In this document: positions 7,594 to 14,662 of the stretch, piece by piece | How positions within the stretch are numbered: the stretch's first letter is position 1 | Layout: each line of letters begins with the position of its first letter | Origin: Oscillospiraceae bacterium | GTDB lineage: Bacteria; Bacillota; Clostridia; Oscillospirales; UBA929 | DNA length: 34,912 nt | Assembly: GCA_009782215.1 (NCBI GenBank) | Contig: WRKO01000024.1 | Coordinates: forward strand, 1 to 34,912 | Direction: 5' to 3' | Made by a program: the position numbers and the translations under genes | Notes under the pieces: model-generated | The model's input: only the letters and a program-made list of their open reading frames with translations | Databases searched by the model: none | Told to the model about the DNA's origin: nothing

Positions 7594-8625
7594 ATGGATT
7601 TACGGGAATATTTGCAGCAGGCGGTCGCGTGTCAGGCATCGGATATCTTTATCGGCGCGGGGCGCAGGGTTTTATATAAGATAAACGGTCTTTTTGCCCC
7701 TCAGGGCGACAGCGCCGTTGACGCCGAAGAAGTGGAGCGGATGGTCGCGGGCTTATACAAAATGGCGGGCAGACCGATGGAACGGTTCGCCAGAACCGGC
7801 GACGACGACTTCTCAATGCACCTTGACGGTCTGGCCCGTTTTCGGGTGAACACCCTGCGGCAGCGCGGCACGATGGCGGCGGTCATCCGCGTGGTGCCGG
7901 TCAGCGTCCCGGACTACGCCAAGCTGCGTATCCCGGACGAAATTATGGGTATCGCCTCGGCAAAGAGCGGTCTGGTTTTGGTCACAGGGCCGGCCGGAAG
8001 CGGAAAGACCACCACGCTCGCGTGCATTTTAGACCGAATCAACAAATCCCGCAACTGTCATATTATCACGCTGGAAGACCCGATTGAATACCTGCATGAG
8101 GACGACCAGTCCATCTTCAATCAGCGGGAAGTCTCCATCGACACCGAATCTTACATCGCCGCGCTGCGCGCCAGTCTGCGGCAGGCTCCGAACATCATCC
8201 TGCTCGGTGAGATGCGTGACCTTGAAACCATCAGCACGGCGATGACGGCCGCCGAAACAGGGCATCTCATCATCTCGACGCTGCACACATCCGGCGCTGT
8301 GAACACGCTGAACCGCGTCATCGACATTTTTCCGCCCAACCAGCAGCACCAAATCCGGGTGCAGCTCTCAGCGGTTCTCAAAACGGTGGTTTCTCAGTTG
8401 CTGCTGCCCGACATCTCCGGCAAACTGGTTCCGGCCTTTGAAATCATGCACGTCAACAGCGCGGTTCGCACCTTAATCCGCGAGGGCAAAACCCATCAGA
8501 TTGACACGGTCATCGAAACATCGTCGGGCGAGGGCATGGTCAGCATGGGCGCGTCTATTTCCGGTCTTTTCAAGGACGGTATTATCGCCAGAAAGGTCAT
8601 CATTGACCACGATTTGGGCTGGTAA
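7594..8625 (+). CDS. pilT: PilT-type twitching/retraction ATPase
   Basis: Cytoplasmic hexameric ATPase of 343 aa, the normal PilT length. Visible motifs: Walker A GPAGSGKT (132-139), Asp box with TLEDPIEYLHE (159-169), Walker B ILLGEMRD (202-209) and the His box AAETGHLIISTLHT (219-232). PilT powers retraction of type IV pili. It is shorter than PilB/GspE and lacks their zinc-binding region. Start ATG 7594 follows GGGGAGGGG. It is the only secretion ATPase in the locus, so it may work with a distant PilB or may itself drive assembly (inference). Confidence 0.92.
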   Translation: MDLREYLQQAVACQASDIFIGAGRRVLYKINGLFAPQGDSAVDAEEVERMVAGLYKMAGRPMERFARTGDDDFSMHLDGLARFRVNTLRQRGTMAAVIRVVPVSVPDYAKLRIPDEIMGIASAKSGLVLVTGPAGSGKTTTLACILDRINKSRNCHIITLEDPIEYLHEDDQSIFNQREVSIDTESYIAALRASLRQAPNIILLGEMRDLETISTAMTAAETGHLIISTLHTSGAVNTLNRVIDIFPPNQQHQIRVQLSAVLKTVVSQLLLPDISGKLVPAFEIMHVNSAVRTLIREGKTHQIDTVIETSSGEGMVSMGASISGLFKDGIIARKVIIDHDLGW

Positions 8626-8675
8626 GGGCGACCCGCGTTTCCCATTTGTCAATTACAATGAAAAGAGGGATACAT

Positions 8676-9062
8676 ATGGATGAAGTCAAAAAACACCGCA
8701 TACTTGTTGTGGACGACGAAAACTCAAACATTATGGCGCTCTCGCATATCCTAAGCCCCGAATATACCGTTTATGCGGCCAAAAGCGGGGCCGGCGCCCT
8801 TTCCGCAGCGGAAAAATATCAGCCGGATCTCATTCTGCTCGACATCATCATGCCGGATCTTGACGGATTTGAAGTCCTTGCCGCGCTGAAAAGCTCCGAC
8901 AAGACAAAGGACATCCCCGTTGTCTTTCTAACCTCCATGATTGACCCCCAAGACGCGACCAAGGGCCTGAGTCTGGGCGCCGTTGACTACATCATCAAGC
9001 CGTTCTCCCGCGGCCGTCTGCTGAAACGCGTGGAAATGCACCTCCATCTGAACAGAGGCTGA
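8676..9062 (+). CDS. Single-domain response regulator (CheY-like receiver)
   Basis: 128-aa stand-alone receiver domain. Acidic pocket D13/D14, phospho-acceptor D56 (LILLDIIMPDLDGFEV), T86 and K108 (YIIKPF) are all present, so phosphotransfer is likely functional. No output domain follows. ATG 8676 is used because AAGAGGGA sits 6 nt upstream; an in-frame ATG at 8646 lacks such a site. Its place right after pilT suggests control of pilus activity, as PilG/PilH do in other bacteria (inference). No histidine kinase is nearby. Confidence 0.88.
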   Translation: MDEVKKHRILVVDDENSNIMALSHILSPEYTVYAAKSGAGALSAAEKYQPDLILLDIIMPDLDGFEVLAALKSSDKTKDIPVVFLTSMIDPQDATKGLSLGAVDYIIKPFSRGRLLKRVEMHLHLNRG

Positions 9063-9128
9063 GGTTGGCCGCATCTGTTCCCGCCTGCGGGCGGGTTGGG
9101 CCGCCGCGGCAAGGAAGAAAATAAACGT

Positions 9129-10151
9129 ATGAAAACAAGTGATTTTTTTTACGAGCTCCCGCCGGAGCTGATAGCGCAAATTCCGGCGGAGCGTCGCGAC
9201 GCGTCGCGGCTGATGGTCATCGACCGCGTGGGCGGCGGGGTTTGCCATCGGTTTTTTTATGATTTGCCTCAGTTTTTGCGCCGCGGGGACTGTTTGGTCG
9301 TAAACAATTCCCGCGTTCTGCCCGCCCGCCTGTTGGGGCGGCGCGCGTCGGGCGGCGCGGCGGAGGTATTGCTGCTGACGGATTTGGGCGAAGACCGCTG
9401 GGAATGTCTTGTCAAGCCGGGAAAAAGCCTGCGCGGCGGAGCAAGGGTCTTTTTCGGCGGGGAACAGCTTGCCGGAACGGTTGAAAGCGCGGGCGAGGGC
9501 GGGACGAGGGTCATCCGCTTTGAATATGAGGGCTGTTGGAATGAGCTGCTTGACCGGCTGGGCGCGCCGCCGCTGCCGCCGTATATCAGGCAAAAGCCGC
9601 CCGACAGCGAACGGTATCAGACGGTTTACGCAAAGCCTCTGGGTTCGGCCGCCGCGCCGACGGCGGGCCTGCACTTCACCGGGGAGCTGCTGGATACGCT
9701 GCGGGAAGCGGGCATACACATTGCCGAGGTCACGCTGCACGTGGGGTTGGGAACCTTTCAGCCGGTTACGGCGGAAGACGTGAAAGACCATCGTATGCAC
9801 ACCGAATGGTATGAAATCCCCGCCGCCGCCGCCGCCGCCGTCAATCAGGCCAGAGCGTCCGGCGGACGGATTGTCGCCGTCGGCACAACGGCGTGCCGCA
9901 CGCTGGAATCCTCCGTCTCCCAAACCGGCGCCCTTTTACCAGACAGCGGGAAGACCGGCATTTTCATCACGCCGGGCTATACATTCCGCATGACAGACGC
10001 GCTCATCACCAATTTCCATCTGCCGCAGTCCACCCTGCTGATGCTGGTGAGCGCTTTCCACACCCGCGAGGGGATGCTGGCGGCTTATGAAGAAGCCGTG
10101 CGGGAGCGGTACCGTTTCTTCTCTTTTGGGGACGCGATGCTGATTCTGTAA
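9129..10151 (+). CDS. queA: S-adenosylmethionine:tRNA ribosyltransferase-isomerase
   Basis: 340 aa, full length for QueA, which transfers and isomerises the ribosyl group of SAM onto preQ1 in tRNA to give epoxyqueuosine. Conserved segments: FYELPPELIAQIPAERRDAS, DCLVVNNSRVLPARL, AAPTAGLHFT, HVGLGTFQPV, DALITNFHLPQSTLLMLVSAF. ATG 9129 follows AAGGAAG. A pure (GCC) run at ~9820-9840 encodes a poly-Ala stretch within IPAAAAAAVNQ. The gene stands alone, without tgt or other queuosine genes nearby. Confidence 0.96.
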   Translation: MKTSDFFYELPPELIAQIPAERRDASRLMVIDRVGGGVCHRFFYDLPQFLRRGDCLVVNNSRVLPARLLGRRASGGAAEVLLLTDLGEDRWECLVKPGKSLRGGARVFFGGEQLAGTVESAGEGGTRVIRFEYEGCWNELLDRLGAPPLPPYIRQKPPDSERYQTVYAKPLGSAAAPTAGLHFTGELLDTLREAGIHIAEVTLHVGLGTFQPVTAEDVKDHRMHTEWYEIPAAAAAAVNQARASGGRIVAVGTTACRTLESSVSQTGALLPDSGKTGIFITPGYTFRMTDALITNFHLPQSTLLMLVSAFHTREGMLAAYEEAVRERYRFFSFGDAMLIL

Positions 10152-10170
10152 GCGGAAAAAGCGGTTTCCC

Positions 10171-10199
10171 TTGCCAAGGGCTGTTTTCTGTGATACTAT
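10171..10199 (+). promoter_or_regulatory. Sigma-A promoter with extended -10
   Basis: TTGCCA (10171-10176), 17-bp spacer, TACTAT (10194-10199) preceded by TGA (extended -10). Lies in the short gap between queA and the HAD hydrolase, so the latter has its own promoter. Confidence 0.75.
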
Positions 10200-10228
10200 G
10201 GGAAAAAGACCGAAGGTGGGATACGCAT

Positions 10229-10909
10229 ATGGGTAAATACAGCGTTATGCTGCTGGATGCCGACGGGACGCTTTTTGATTACGACAAAGCGGAGCGCAAC
10301 GCGTTGCGCGATACCCTCCAGCTCTACGGATTCGAGTTTTCCGAGAAGGCGCTGCGGCAGTACCGCCAAATCAACGGGGAGTTGTGGAAGCAATTTGAGC
10401 GCGGCGAAGGGTCGATTGGCACAATCCAGACAAAACGCTTCGCCAAGCTGTTCGAGGCCATGCAGTTCGCGTGCGACCCCGGCGAGTTCAACAGCCTGTA
10501 TATCAAGCAGTTGGAGACATACGCTTTCCTGCTTGACGACGCCGACGCGGTCTGCGCCGAGTTGCACAAAAAAGCCGCCCTCTATATCGTCACCAACGGC
10601 GTGGCGTCGGTTCAGCGGGGACGGCTTGCGCGCAGCGGCCTGATGCCATATATAAGCGGCATATTCATCTCGGAGGAAATCGGGTTCTCCAAGCCGCACC
10701 GTTACTTTTTCGACCATGTGTTTACCCATTTCGGGGACGTCCCGCGCTCAAAAATCCTTCTGGTGGGCGACTCCCTTTCCGCCGACGTCGCCGGAGGGCG
10801 CGGTTCGGGCATCGACACCTGCTGGTACAACCCCAAGCGCGTCTCCGACAAAGGCGCCCTGCGCCCCACCTATGAAATCGCTTCGCTTATTGAGCTGATG
10901 GAGATATAG
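10229..10909 (+). CDS. yjjG: YjjG/YfnB-type HAD pyrimidine 5'-nucleotidase
   Basis: 226-aa cytoplasmic haloacid-dehalogenase-superfamily phosphatase. Motif I is LLDADGTLFDYD (nucleophile D10, D12), motif II YIVTNG, motif III with the conserved GFSKPH, and motif IV VGDSLSADV-GG. The DADGTLFDYDKAE start, the ITNG and the SEEIGFSKP segments match YjjG-type house-cleaning nucleotidases that act on non-canonical pyrimidine nucleotides. The substrate is inferred. ATG 10229 follows AAGGTGGG; the earlier in-frame ATG (10190) would lie inside the promoter. Confidence 0.85.
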   Translation: MGKYSVMLLDADGTLFDYDKAERNALRDTLQLYGFEFSEKALRQYRQINGELWKQFERGEGSIGTIQTKRFAKLFEAMQFACDPGEFNSLYIKQLETYAFLLDDADAVCAELHKKAALYIVTNGVASVQRGRLARSGLMPYISGIFISEEIGFSKPHRYFFDHVFTHFGDVPRSKILLVGDSLSADVAGGRGSGIDTCWYNPKRVSDKGALRPTYEIASLIELMEI

Positions 10910-10938
10910 AGAAACCGTCGCGAATGAAACTTACCTGC

Positions 10939-10979
10939 AAAAAAACGCCACGCCGTATTCGCGGTCGCGGCGTTTTTTT
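10939..10979. terminator. Bidirectional terminator between convergent genes
   Basis: AAAAAAACGCC (10939-10949) pairs with GGCGTTTTTTT (10969-10979), so it ends in a U-tract in both directions. It separates the plus-strand HAD gene from the minus-strand ribbon-helix-helix gene. Confidence 0.85.
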
Positions 10980-11000
10980 GTTTCCCGTCGGCAATAAACG

Positions 11001-11183
11001 TCACTTGTTTTCTTTTTGAGATTCAATCGCGCCATGTTCAGTCTCAAACGCTTTTACGCGCTGTTTAATAAATTGCTCAATCTCCCGGTTGGCGGAGCGG
11101 CCTTCATAGTCCGCAACATATCGGAATTTTTCAAACAACTGCCGGTCTACCCGCAATGTATACCGCAAGAGCTTGTCCGTCAT
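11001..11183 (-). CDS. Ribbon-helix-helix (Arc/CopG-like) DNA-binding protein
   Basis: 60 aa. The short strand LLRYTLRVDRQLFEKF, followed by YVADYEGRSANREIEQFIKQRVKAF, is the typical Arc/MetJ layout: one beta-strand for DNA contact, then two helices. GAGGTGG lies 5 nt before ATG 11183. It is transcribed away from the repeat protein at 11291, and the gap carries tandem 9-bp repeats and a small palindrome that suit an RHH operator. No toxin partner is recognisable beside it, so it is more likely a local repressor than an antitoxin (inference). Confidence 0.85.
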   Translation of the reverse strand: MTDKLLRYTLRVDRQLFEKFRYVADYEGRSANREIEQFIKQRVKAFETEHGAIESQKENK

Positions 11184-11228
11184 ATTACCACCTCATTGAT
11201 GTTTATATGACTTATTTTAGACTAAGGG

Positions 11229-11276
11229 TTGACACAGCAACACAAGTGGTGTTATAATGACGCATAGATGACGCAT
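11229..11276 (+). promoter_or_regulatory. Consensus promoter with helically phased direct repeats
   Basis: TTGACA (11229-11234) and TATAAT (11253-11258), both perfect, with 18 bp between. The spacer contains AACAC-N5-GTGTT (11239-11253). Two exact copies of ATGACGCAT (11257-11265 and 11268-11276) are 11 bp apart, one helical turn, covering the -10 and start site. This is the layout of a ribbon-helix-helix repressor site; the divergent RHH gene at 11001 is the candidate ligand. Confidence 0.75.
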
Positions 11277-11290
11277 TGTATTTTTTGGAG

Positions 11291-11542
11291 GTGAGCATTA
11301 TATCAATCGTTCGAGACCCCGGCGGCAACATGGTGGGCCGCATTGACGGTCAACACTTGCGCGACATCCACGGCAACTGGGCAGGCGACATCCGAAACAA
11401 CCGCCTGTATGACACAGGCGGGAACTACATAGGCGAGATGCGGGGCGCGCATCTGTACGATGCACAAGGAAACCGGCAGGGGGAAATGCGGGGCAAGTAT
11501 TTTTACGACGTGTACGGGAACTGGAAGTATACAGTGGAATGA
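11291..11542 (+). CDS. Small protein of four 16-residue D-x-x-GN repeats
   Basis: About 84 aa. After a short start it consists of four 16-residue units of form D-x-x-G-N-x-x-G-x-[IM]-x-x-x-x-[LF]-[RY], followed by a partial fifth (DVYGNWKYTVE). This suggests a small beta-hairpin solenoid. No catalytic residues, signal peptide or membrane helix. The start is unclear: GGAGGTG (11287-11293) would best serve an ATT at 11297; GTG 11291 and TTG 11276/11285 are in frame but poorly spaced. The promoter at 11229-11258 puts the transcript start near 11265, which argues against TTG 11276. Function unknown. Confidence 0.7.
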   Translation: MSIISIVRDPGGNMVGRIDGQHLRDIHGNWAGDIRNNRLYDTGGNYIGEMRGAHLYDAQGNRQGEMRGKYFYDVYGNWKYTVE

Positions 11543-11659
11543 GGAAAATAGCAAACATGACAAAATGTGTCACAGGAACTCCGAAAGGGTATTCAGCAAA
11601 TCGTAGGCAAGTAAAGAATACATTTACAGTACACATGAAATGAAAAGGAGCGAATCGTT

Positions 11660-12013
11660 ATGACAGCTTTAGAGACATTTAGGGCGCGCAAACGGGAAAT
11701 AGAAGAAGAATACCCCGGTCGGTCTATGTATAGCCATGAGGAAATACAATCTCTTACAGAGTTCGAAATCCGACAAATAGCAAGAGATAAACTGACAGCA
11801 TTAGGATTATATGACTCTATTATGTACATGGAAGTATGTTTTCTCGAAAAGTCAGCAGAAGCACAAGAGCAAGCGCGAAAATCATATGGACGCGAACAGG
11901 AACGTAATTTAGACTTGTCTATAACGTTTCGTAGAAAAGCAAAGGCACTAAATTCTACATTTAATCTGCTTCAAGGCTTCATTGAAGAAGCTCGAAATAA
12001 TGGACTTTGGTGA
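11660..12013 (+). CDS. Hypothetical helical protein, AT-rich
   Basis: 117 aa, mostly charged helices (RARKREIEEEYPGRSMYSHEE, EFEIRQIARDKL, EKSAEAQEQARKSYGREQERNLD), probably coiled coil; no signal peptide or membrane helix. AAAAGGAG lies 9 nt before ATG 11660. Base composition and codon use (AGA, ATA, TTA codons) are clearly AT-richer than the flanking genes, which suggests horizontal acquisition. It probably belongs to the same transcript as the repeat protein. I do not recognise a family. Confidence 0.7.
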   Translation: MTALETFRARKREIEEEYPGRSMYSHEEIQSLTEFEIRQIARDKLTALGLYDSIMYMEVCFLEKSAEAQEQARKSYGREQERNLDLSITFRRKAKALNSTFNLLQGFIEEARNNGLW

Positions 12014-12155
12014 TAAAAGGGCAACGTACGCAATTATAACGCAATCCACTGAACAAGAATATGCCGACGCATGGCAAAGGCTTGGTACGGTATCTTTGAT
12101 GTCCGCCCGAATGGAACGCCCTCGGTCCCATCACCCAGCCCTGCTCTCGCAATAG
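12000..12155 (+). CDS. Possible truncated small ORF overlapping the pyrB 3' end
   Basis: A 51-codon frame starting at ATG 12000, overlapping the previous gene by 14 bp. The first ~30 residues (MDFGDKRATYAIITQSTEQE and on to WQRLG) look protein-like; the rest lies antisense to pyrB and reads poorly (RPRSHHPALLSQ). It may be the remnant of an acquired gene cut at the junction with the pyrB operon. No strong ribosome binding site was seen. Confidence 0.3.
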   Translation: MDFGDKRATYAIITQSTEQEYADAWQRLGTVSLMSARMERPRSHHPALLSQ

Positions 12156-13177
12156 CGGCACATATCCCCGTCTGCCAGTGGCGGCAGGTAGCGCTCCTCT
12201 TGTGTCACACAGCGCGGGTTCGCACAGGCGAACCCGCTTTTTTGCTGCGGGATTTTCGGCGCGAGGGAGGGCAGTCTGCACGTTTCCAGCAGTAAAGCCA
12301 TTCGTATCACCATGCCGAGGCGGGCTTGCTCGAAGTAGGCGGCTCGCGGGTCGTCGTCCACGGCGACGTCTATCTCCCCGAAGCGCGGCAGCGGGTGCAT
12401 CACCAGCATTTCGCGTTTGGCGCCCTCCATCACCCCCGGCGTCAGGATATACCCGTCCTTGAGCCGCTCATATTCGGCGGGGTCGGCAAACCGTTCCCGC
12501 TGAACACGCGTCATATACAGCACATCCAGCCCGCCTATGGCGGAACGCAGGTTCCGCTCCTCCCGCAGCGCCATCCCCGCTTCTTCACAGGCGGCGCGGG
12601 CGTACGCGGGCAGCGCCAGCTCGGGCGCGGAAATCAAGGTCACCGTTATGCCGTCAAAGCGGCGGAGCGCCGACAGCAGACTGTGGACGGTGCGTCCGTA
12701 TTTCAAGTCCCCGCATATCCCGATATGCAGACCGTCCACTTGTCCGAGCAGCAGGGTGACGGCCGCCAAGTCGGTCAGCGTCTGCGTCGGGTGGCAATGG
12801 CCTCCGTCTCCGGCGTTGACGACGGGGCGGGTTGAATAAAGCGACGCCGCCAGCGCCGAGCCTTCGCGCGGGTGCCGGATGACGACGGCGTCGGCATACC
12901 CGGAAACCATAGCAATCGTGTCCTTGAGAGATTCGCCCTTGTAAATGCTGGAGGATTGCGGGTCGGAAAACCCGAACACGCCGCCGCCCAGCCGCTGCAT
13001 CGCCGCCTCGAAGGACAGCCGCGTCCGGGTGGAAGGCTCATAAAAAAGGGAGGCTAGGGTCTGCCCGCGAAGGGCGTCCCGATAGTCTCCCGGATGCTTC
13101 AGTATCTCCGTAAAGGAGTGGTAAAGAGCGTGCCATTCCTCTTGCGTCAAGTCGGAAAAGTCGATGAGATGCCTCAT
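12131..13177 (-). CDS. pyrB: Aspartate carbamoyltransferase with PyrI-like zinc tail
   Basis: 348 aa. Catalyses carbamoyl phosphate + aspartate to carbamoyl aspartate in pyrimidine synthesis. Catalytic motifs are intact: FYEPSTRTRLSFEAAM, HPTQTLTDL, GDLKYGRTVHSL, MHPLPRFGEI. A standard PyrB ends near residue 308 (VIRMALLL). Here ~40 more residues follow, with C318-x4-C323-x16-C340-x2-C343 (FACANPRC, CRYCE), closely resembling the zinc site of the regulatory subunit PyrI (C-x4-C-x22-24-C-x2-C) but without its nucleotide-binding domain. The ATG at 13177 overlaps the upstream stop by 4 bp. It is the last gene of the trxA operon; no other pyr genes are nearby. Confidence 0.95.
   Translation of the reverse strand: MRHLIDFSDLTQEEWHALYHSFTEILKHPGDYRDALRGQTLASLFYEPSTRTRLSFEAAMQRLGGGVFGFSDPQSSSIYKGESLKDTIAMVSGYADAVVIRHPREGSALAASLYSTRPVVNAGDGGHCHPTQTLTDLAAVTLLLGQVDGLHIGICGDLKYGRTVHSLLSALRRFDGITVTLISAPELALPAYARAACEEAGMALREERNLRSAIGGLDVLYMTRVQRERFADPAEYERLKDGYILTPGVMEGAKREMLVMHPLPRFGEIDVAVDDDPRAAYFEQARLGMVIRMALLLETCRLPSLAPKIPQQKSGFACANPRCVTQEERYLPPLADGDMCRYCESRAG
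12214..12243 (+). terminator. Intrinsic terminator inside antisense pyrB coding sequence
   Basis: Perfect 10-bp stem GCGGGTTCGC (12214-12223) / GCGAACCCGC (12228-12237), loop ACAG, then T6 (12238-12243). It would end plus-strand transcription coming from 11291-12013. On the minus strand the same bases encode the SGFACANPR segment at the start of the PyrB zinc tail. Confidence 0.8.
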
Positions 13178-13788
13178 TCAATCAGCTCCAGCAAATATTC
13201 CATCCCCCAACAGCCCCTTTCAGGATGCCATTGCACGGCGCGGAGGGGGTATGTCTCGTGTTCCAGCGCCTCGATGACGCCGTCGTCGCTTACCGCTACC
13301 GCCCGCAGCCCGTGTCCGGGATGTCTGACGGCTTGATGGTGAAAGCTGTTGACAACCTCCCGCCGCCCGGCAAAGATGACCTCGTGGGCCAGCGGCGGCG
13401 TCCCTTCCGGCGTGTCATGCGTCAGCCCGCGCTGCGAGGGGAGGTCTTGCCACAGCGTCCCGCCGAGGGCGACATTGGCGACCTGCATCCCGCGGCAAAT
13501 CCCAAGTATCGGCTTGCGCAGCCGGAAAAAGTCCTCGAATACGGCGAACTCCAGCGCGTCGCGGGGCAAATCAAGCGTCTCACTGCCGTTTTCAAGCGGG
13601 CGCGACCCAAACCGCGACGGCTCAATATCCCCGCCGCCCGGCAGCAGCAGGGCGTCGTAGTCTCCGGCGGACGGGATTGGCTCTCCCGGATAGACGATTG
13701 AGCTATGAAACCCGTACCGGGCCAAGGCGGCCGCGTAATCGGGCCGGAGCGGGTTAAGCGTCCCGCCGGTCAGCAAAAAGCGCATCAT
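13174..13788 (-). CDS. Class-I glutamine amidotransferase-like hydrolase (peptidase C26 family)
   Basis: 204 aa, a short member of the gamma-glutamyl-gamma-aminobutyrate hydrolase (PuuD)/C26 family. The triad is visible: nucleophile C98 in LGICRGMQ, then H188 and E190 in VQWHPE; LLPGGGDIEPSRF and NSFHHQAV are family marks. It probably cleaves a gamma-glutamyl amide; the true substrate is unknown. Overlaps of 4 bp with both neighbours (13174-13177, 13785-13788) show an operon. Usual members are ~240-250 aa, so the N-terminal part is compact. Confidence 0.88.
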   Translation of the reverse strand: MMRFLLTGGTLNPLRPDYAAALARYGFHSSIVYPGEPIPSAGDYDALLLPGGGDIEPSRFGSRPLENGSETLDLPRDALEFAVFEDFFRLRKPILGICRGMQVANVALGGTLWQDLPSQRGLTHDTPEGTPPLAHEVIFAGRREVVNSFHHQAVRHPGHGLRAVAVSDDGVIEALEHETYPLRAVQWHPERGCWGMEYLLELIE

Positions 13789-14651
13789 ACGCCATTGTAT
13801 TCACCGTCAAGCCTCGGCGGCACAAACTCCCGTATGCGCGGGCGCGGGTCGCCCTCCATTTGCTTGAGAATCTGCTCCGGCTCGGCAATACGTTCGGGCA
13901 GGCGGGTGAAAAAGCCCCGCATACGATCCAGCTCCAATACGATTTCCAGCGCGGACGCGCGGCTCTTTTCGGTCATTTCATCAAAACGCGCGCGCGTTTC
14001 GGCAATCAGGCGCGCCGTCTCCCGGCGAACGTTTTCGGCGTGGACGCGCGCGGTCTCCGCGCGCTGCGCGGCTTCGCGCTCCTCGCGCTCCATCCGGTCT
14101 TTCGACAGTCCCGCGTTTTCCGATTCCTGTTTCAGACGCGCCGCTTCGTGAATGTAGGTGCTGCGCTCCATCAGCAATTTTTGCCGTTCCTCCAACAACT
14201 CGGCGCGTTCCACGCCCCATTGGGCCCGTTCGTCGGCGAGCGCGGCCTGTTCCTCCTCGCGGCGGGTAAGGGTGTCGAGCAGCGCGGAGCGGTCGCTCTC
14301 AAACGCGGCGCGTTCCCGTTCGTAGGTTTCAGCCGCCGCCTTTTCGTTTTGATGCTCGGCAATCACGGCGTCCAGCTTTTCCTTCAGCCCGTCCCTCTCC
14401 GCGCGCGCCTCATGGAGCTGGGCGCGCAGTGTGTCGAGTTCGGCCGTGTCCGCGGCGGGGAAGGGCGTTTGGACGCCGCCGTCACGCTGCGCCAGCAATT
14501 CGTCCCGCTCACAGCGCAGCTTATCCGCCCCCGCTCGCAGGGCTTCCGTTTCCTCGCGGCGCTCCTTGCTCGTCTGCGCAAGATAGGTTACCACATCGCG
14601 GGTATTAAAGCCGCCGAAGATATTTTTGCGGAAGGATTTCTCGCTTTTCAT
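13785..14651 (-). CDS. DivIVA-like coiled-coil protein
   Basis: 288 aa. The N-terminus KNIFGGFNTRDVVTYLAQTS resembles the DivIVA/GpsB lipid-binding head (F-x-GYN-x-x-EVD-x-YL). It is followed by ~190 residues of nearly continuous Glu/Arg/Ala coiled coil and a short Pro/Arg-rich tail. DivIVA proteins mark curved membrane at poles and septa. ATG 14651 follows AGGAGAGG; an upstream open frame to 15254 is an antisense shadow of trxA. It lies 11 bp after trxA and overlaps the next gene by 4 bp. The specific role is unknown. Confidence 0.78.
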   Translation of the reverse strand: MKSEKSFRKNIFGGFNTRDVVTYLAQTSKERREETEALRAGADKLRCERDELLAQRDGGVQTPFPAADTAELDTLRAQLHEARAERDGLKEKLDAVIAEHQNEKAAAETYERERAAFESDRSALLDTLTRREEEQAALADERAQWGVERAELLEERQKLLMERSTYIHEAARLKQESENAGLSKDRMEREEREAAQRAETARVHAENVRRETARLIAETRARFDEMTEKSRASALEIVLELDRMRGFFTRLPERIAEPEQILKQMEGDPRPRIREFVPPRLDGEYNGV

Positions 14652-14662
14652 GGAGACCTCTC

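Noticed and set aside
9063..9128. Hairpin CCCGCC/GGCGGG between the response regulator and queA
   Set aside because: Short stem in a GC-rich gap without a U-tract; too weak to call a terminator.
9818..9842. GCC trinucleotide run in queA as a phase-variation tract
   Set aside because: The repeat is a multiple of three, so slippage would only change a surface poly-Ala stretch, and the run is short.
8928..9923. 331-aa minus-strand open frame over queA
   Set aside because: Antisense shadow of queA and the response regulator; no recognisable domain.
11001..11542. Toxin-antitoxin pair (RHH antitoxin plus neighbour)
   Set aside because: The neighbour is divergent, not co-oriented, and its D-x-x-GN repeat sequence resembles no toxin; a repressor-target relation fits better.
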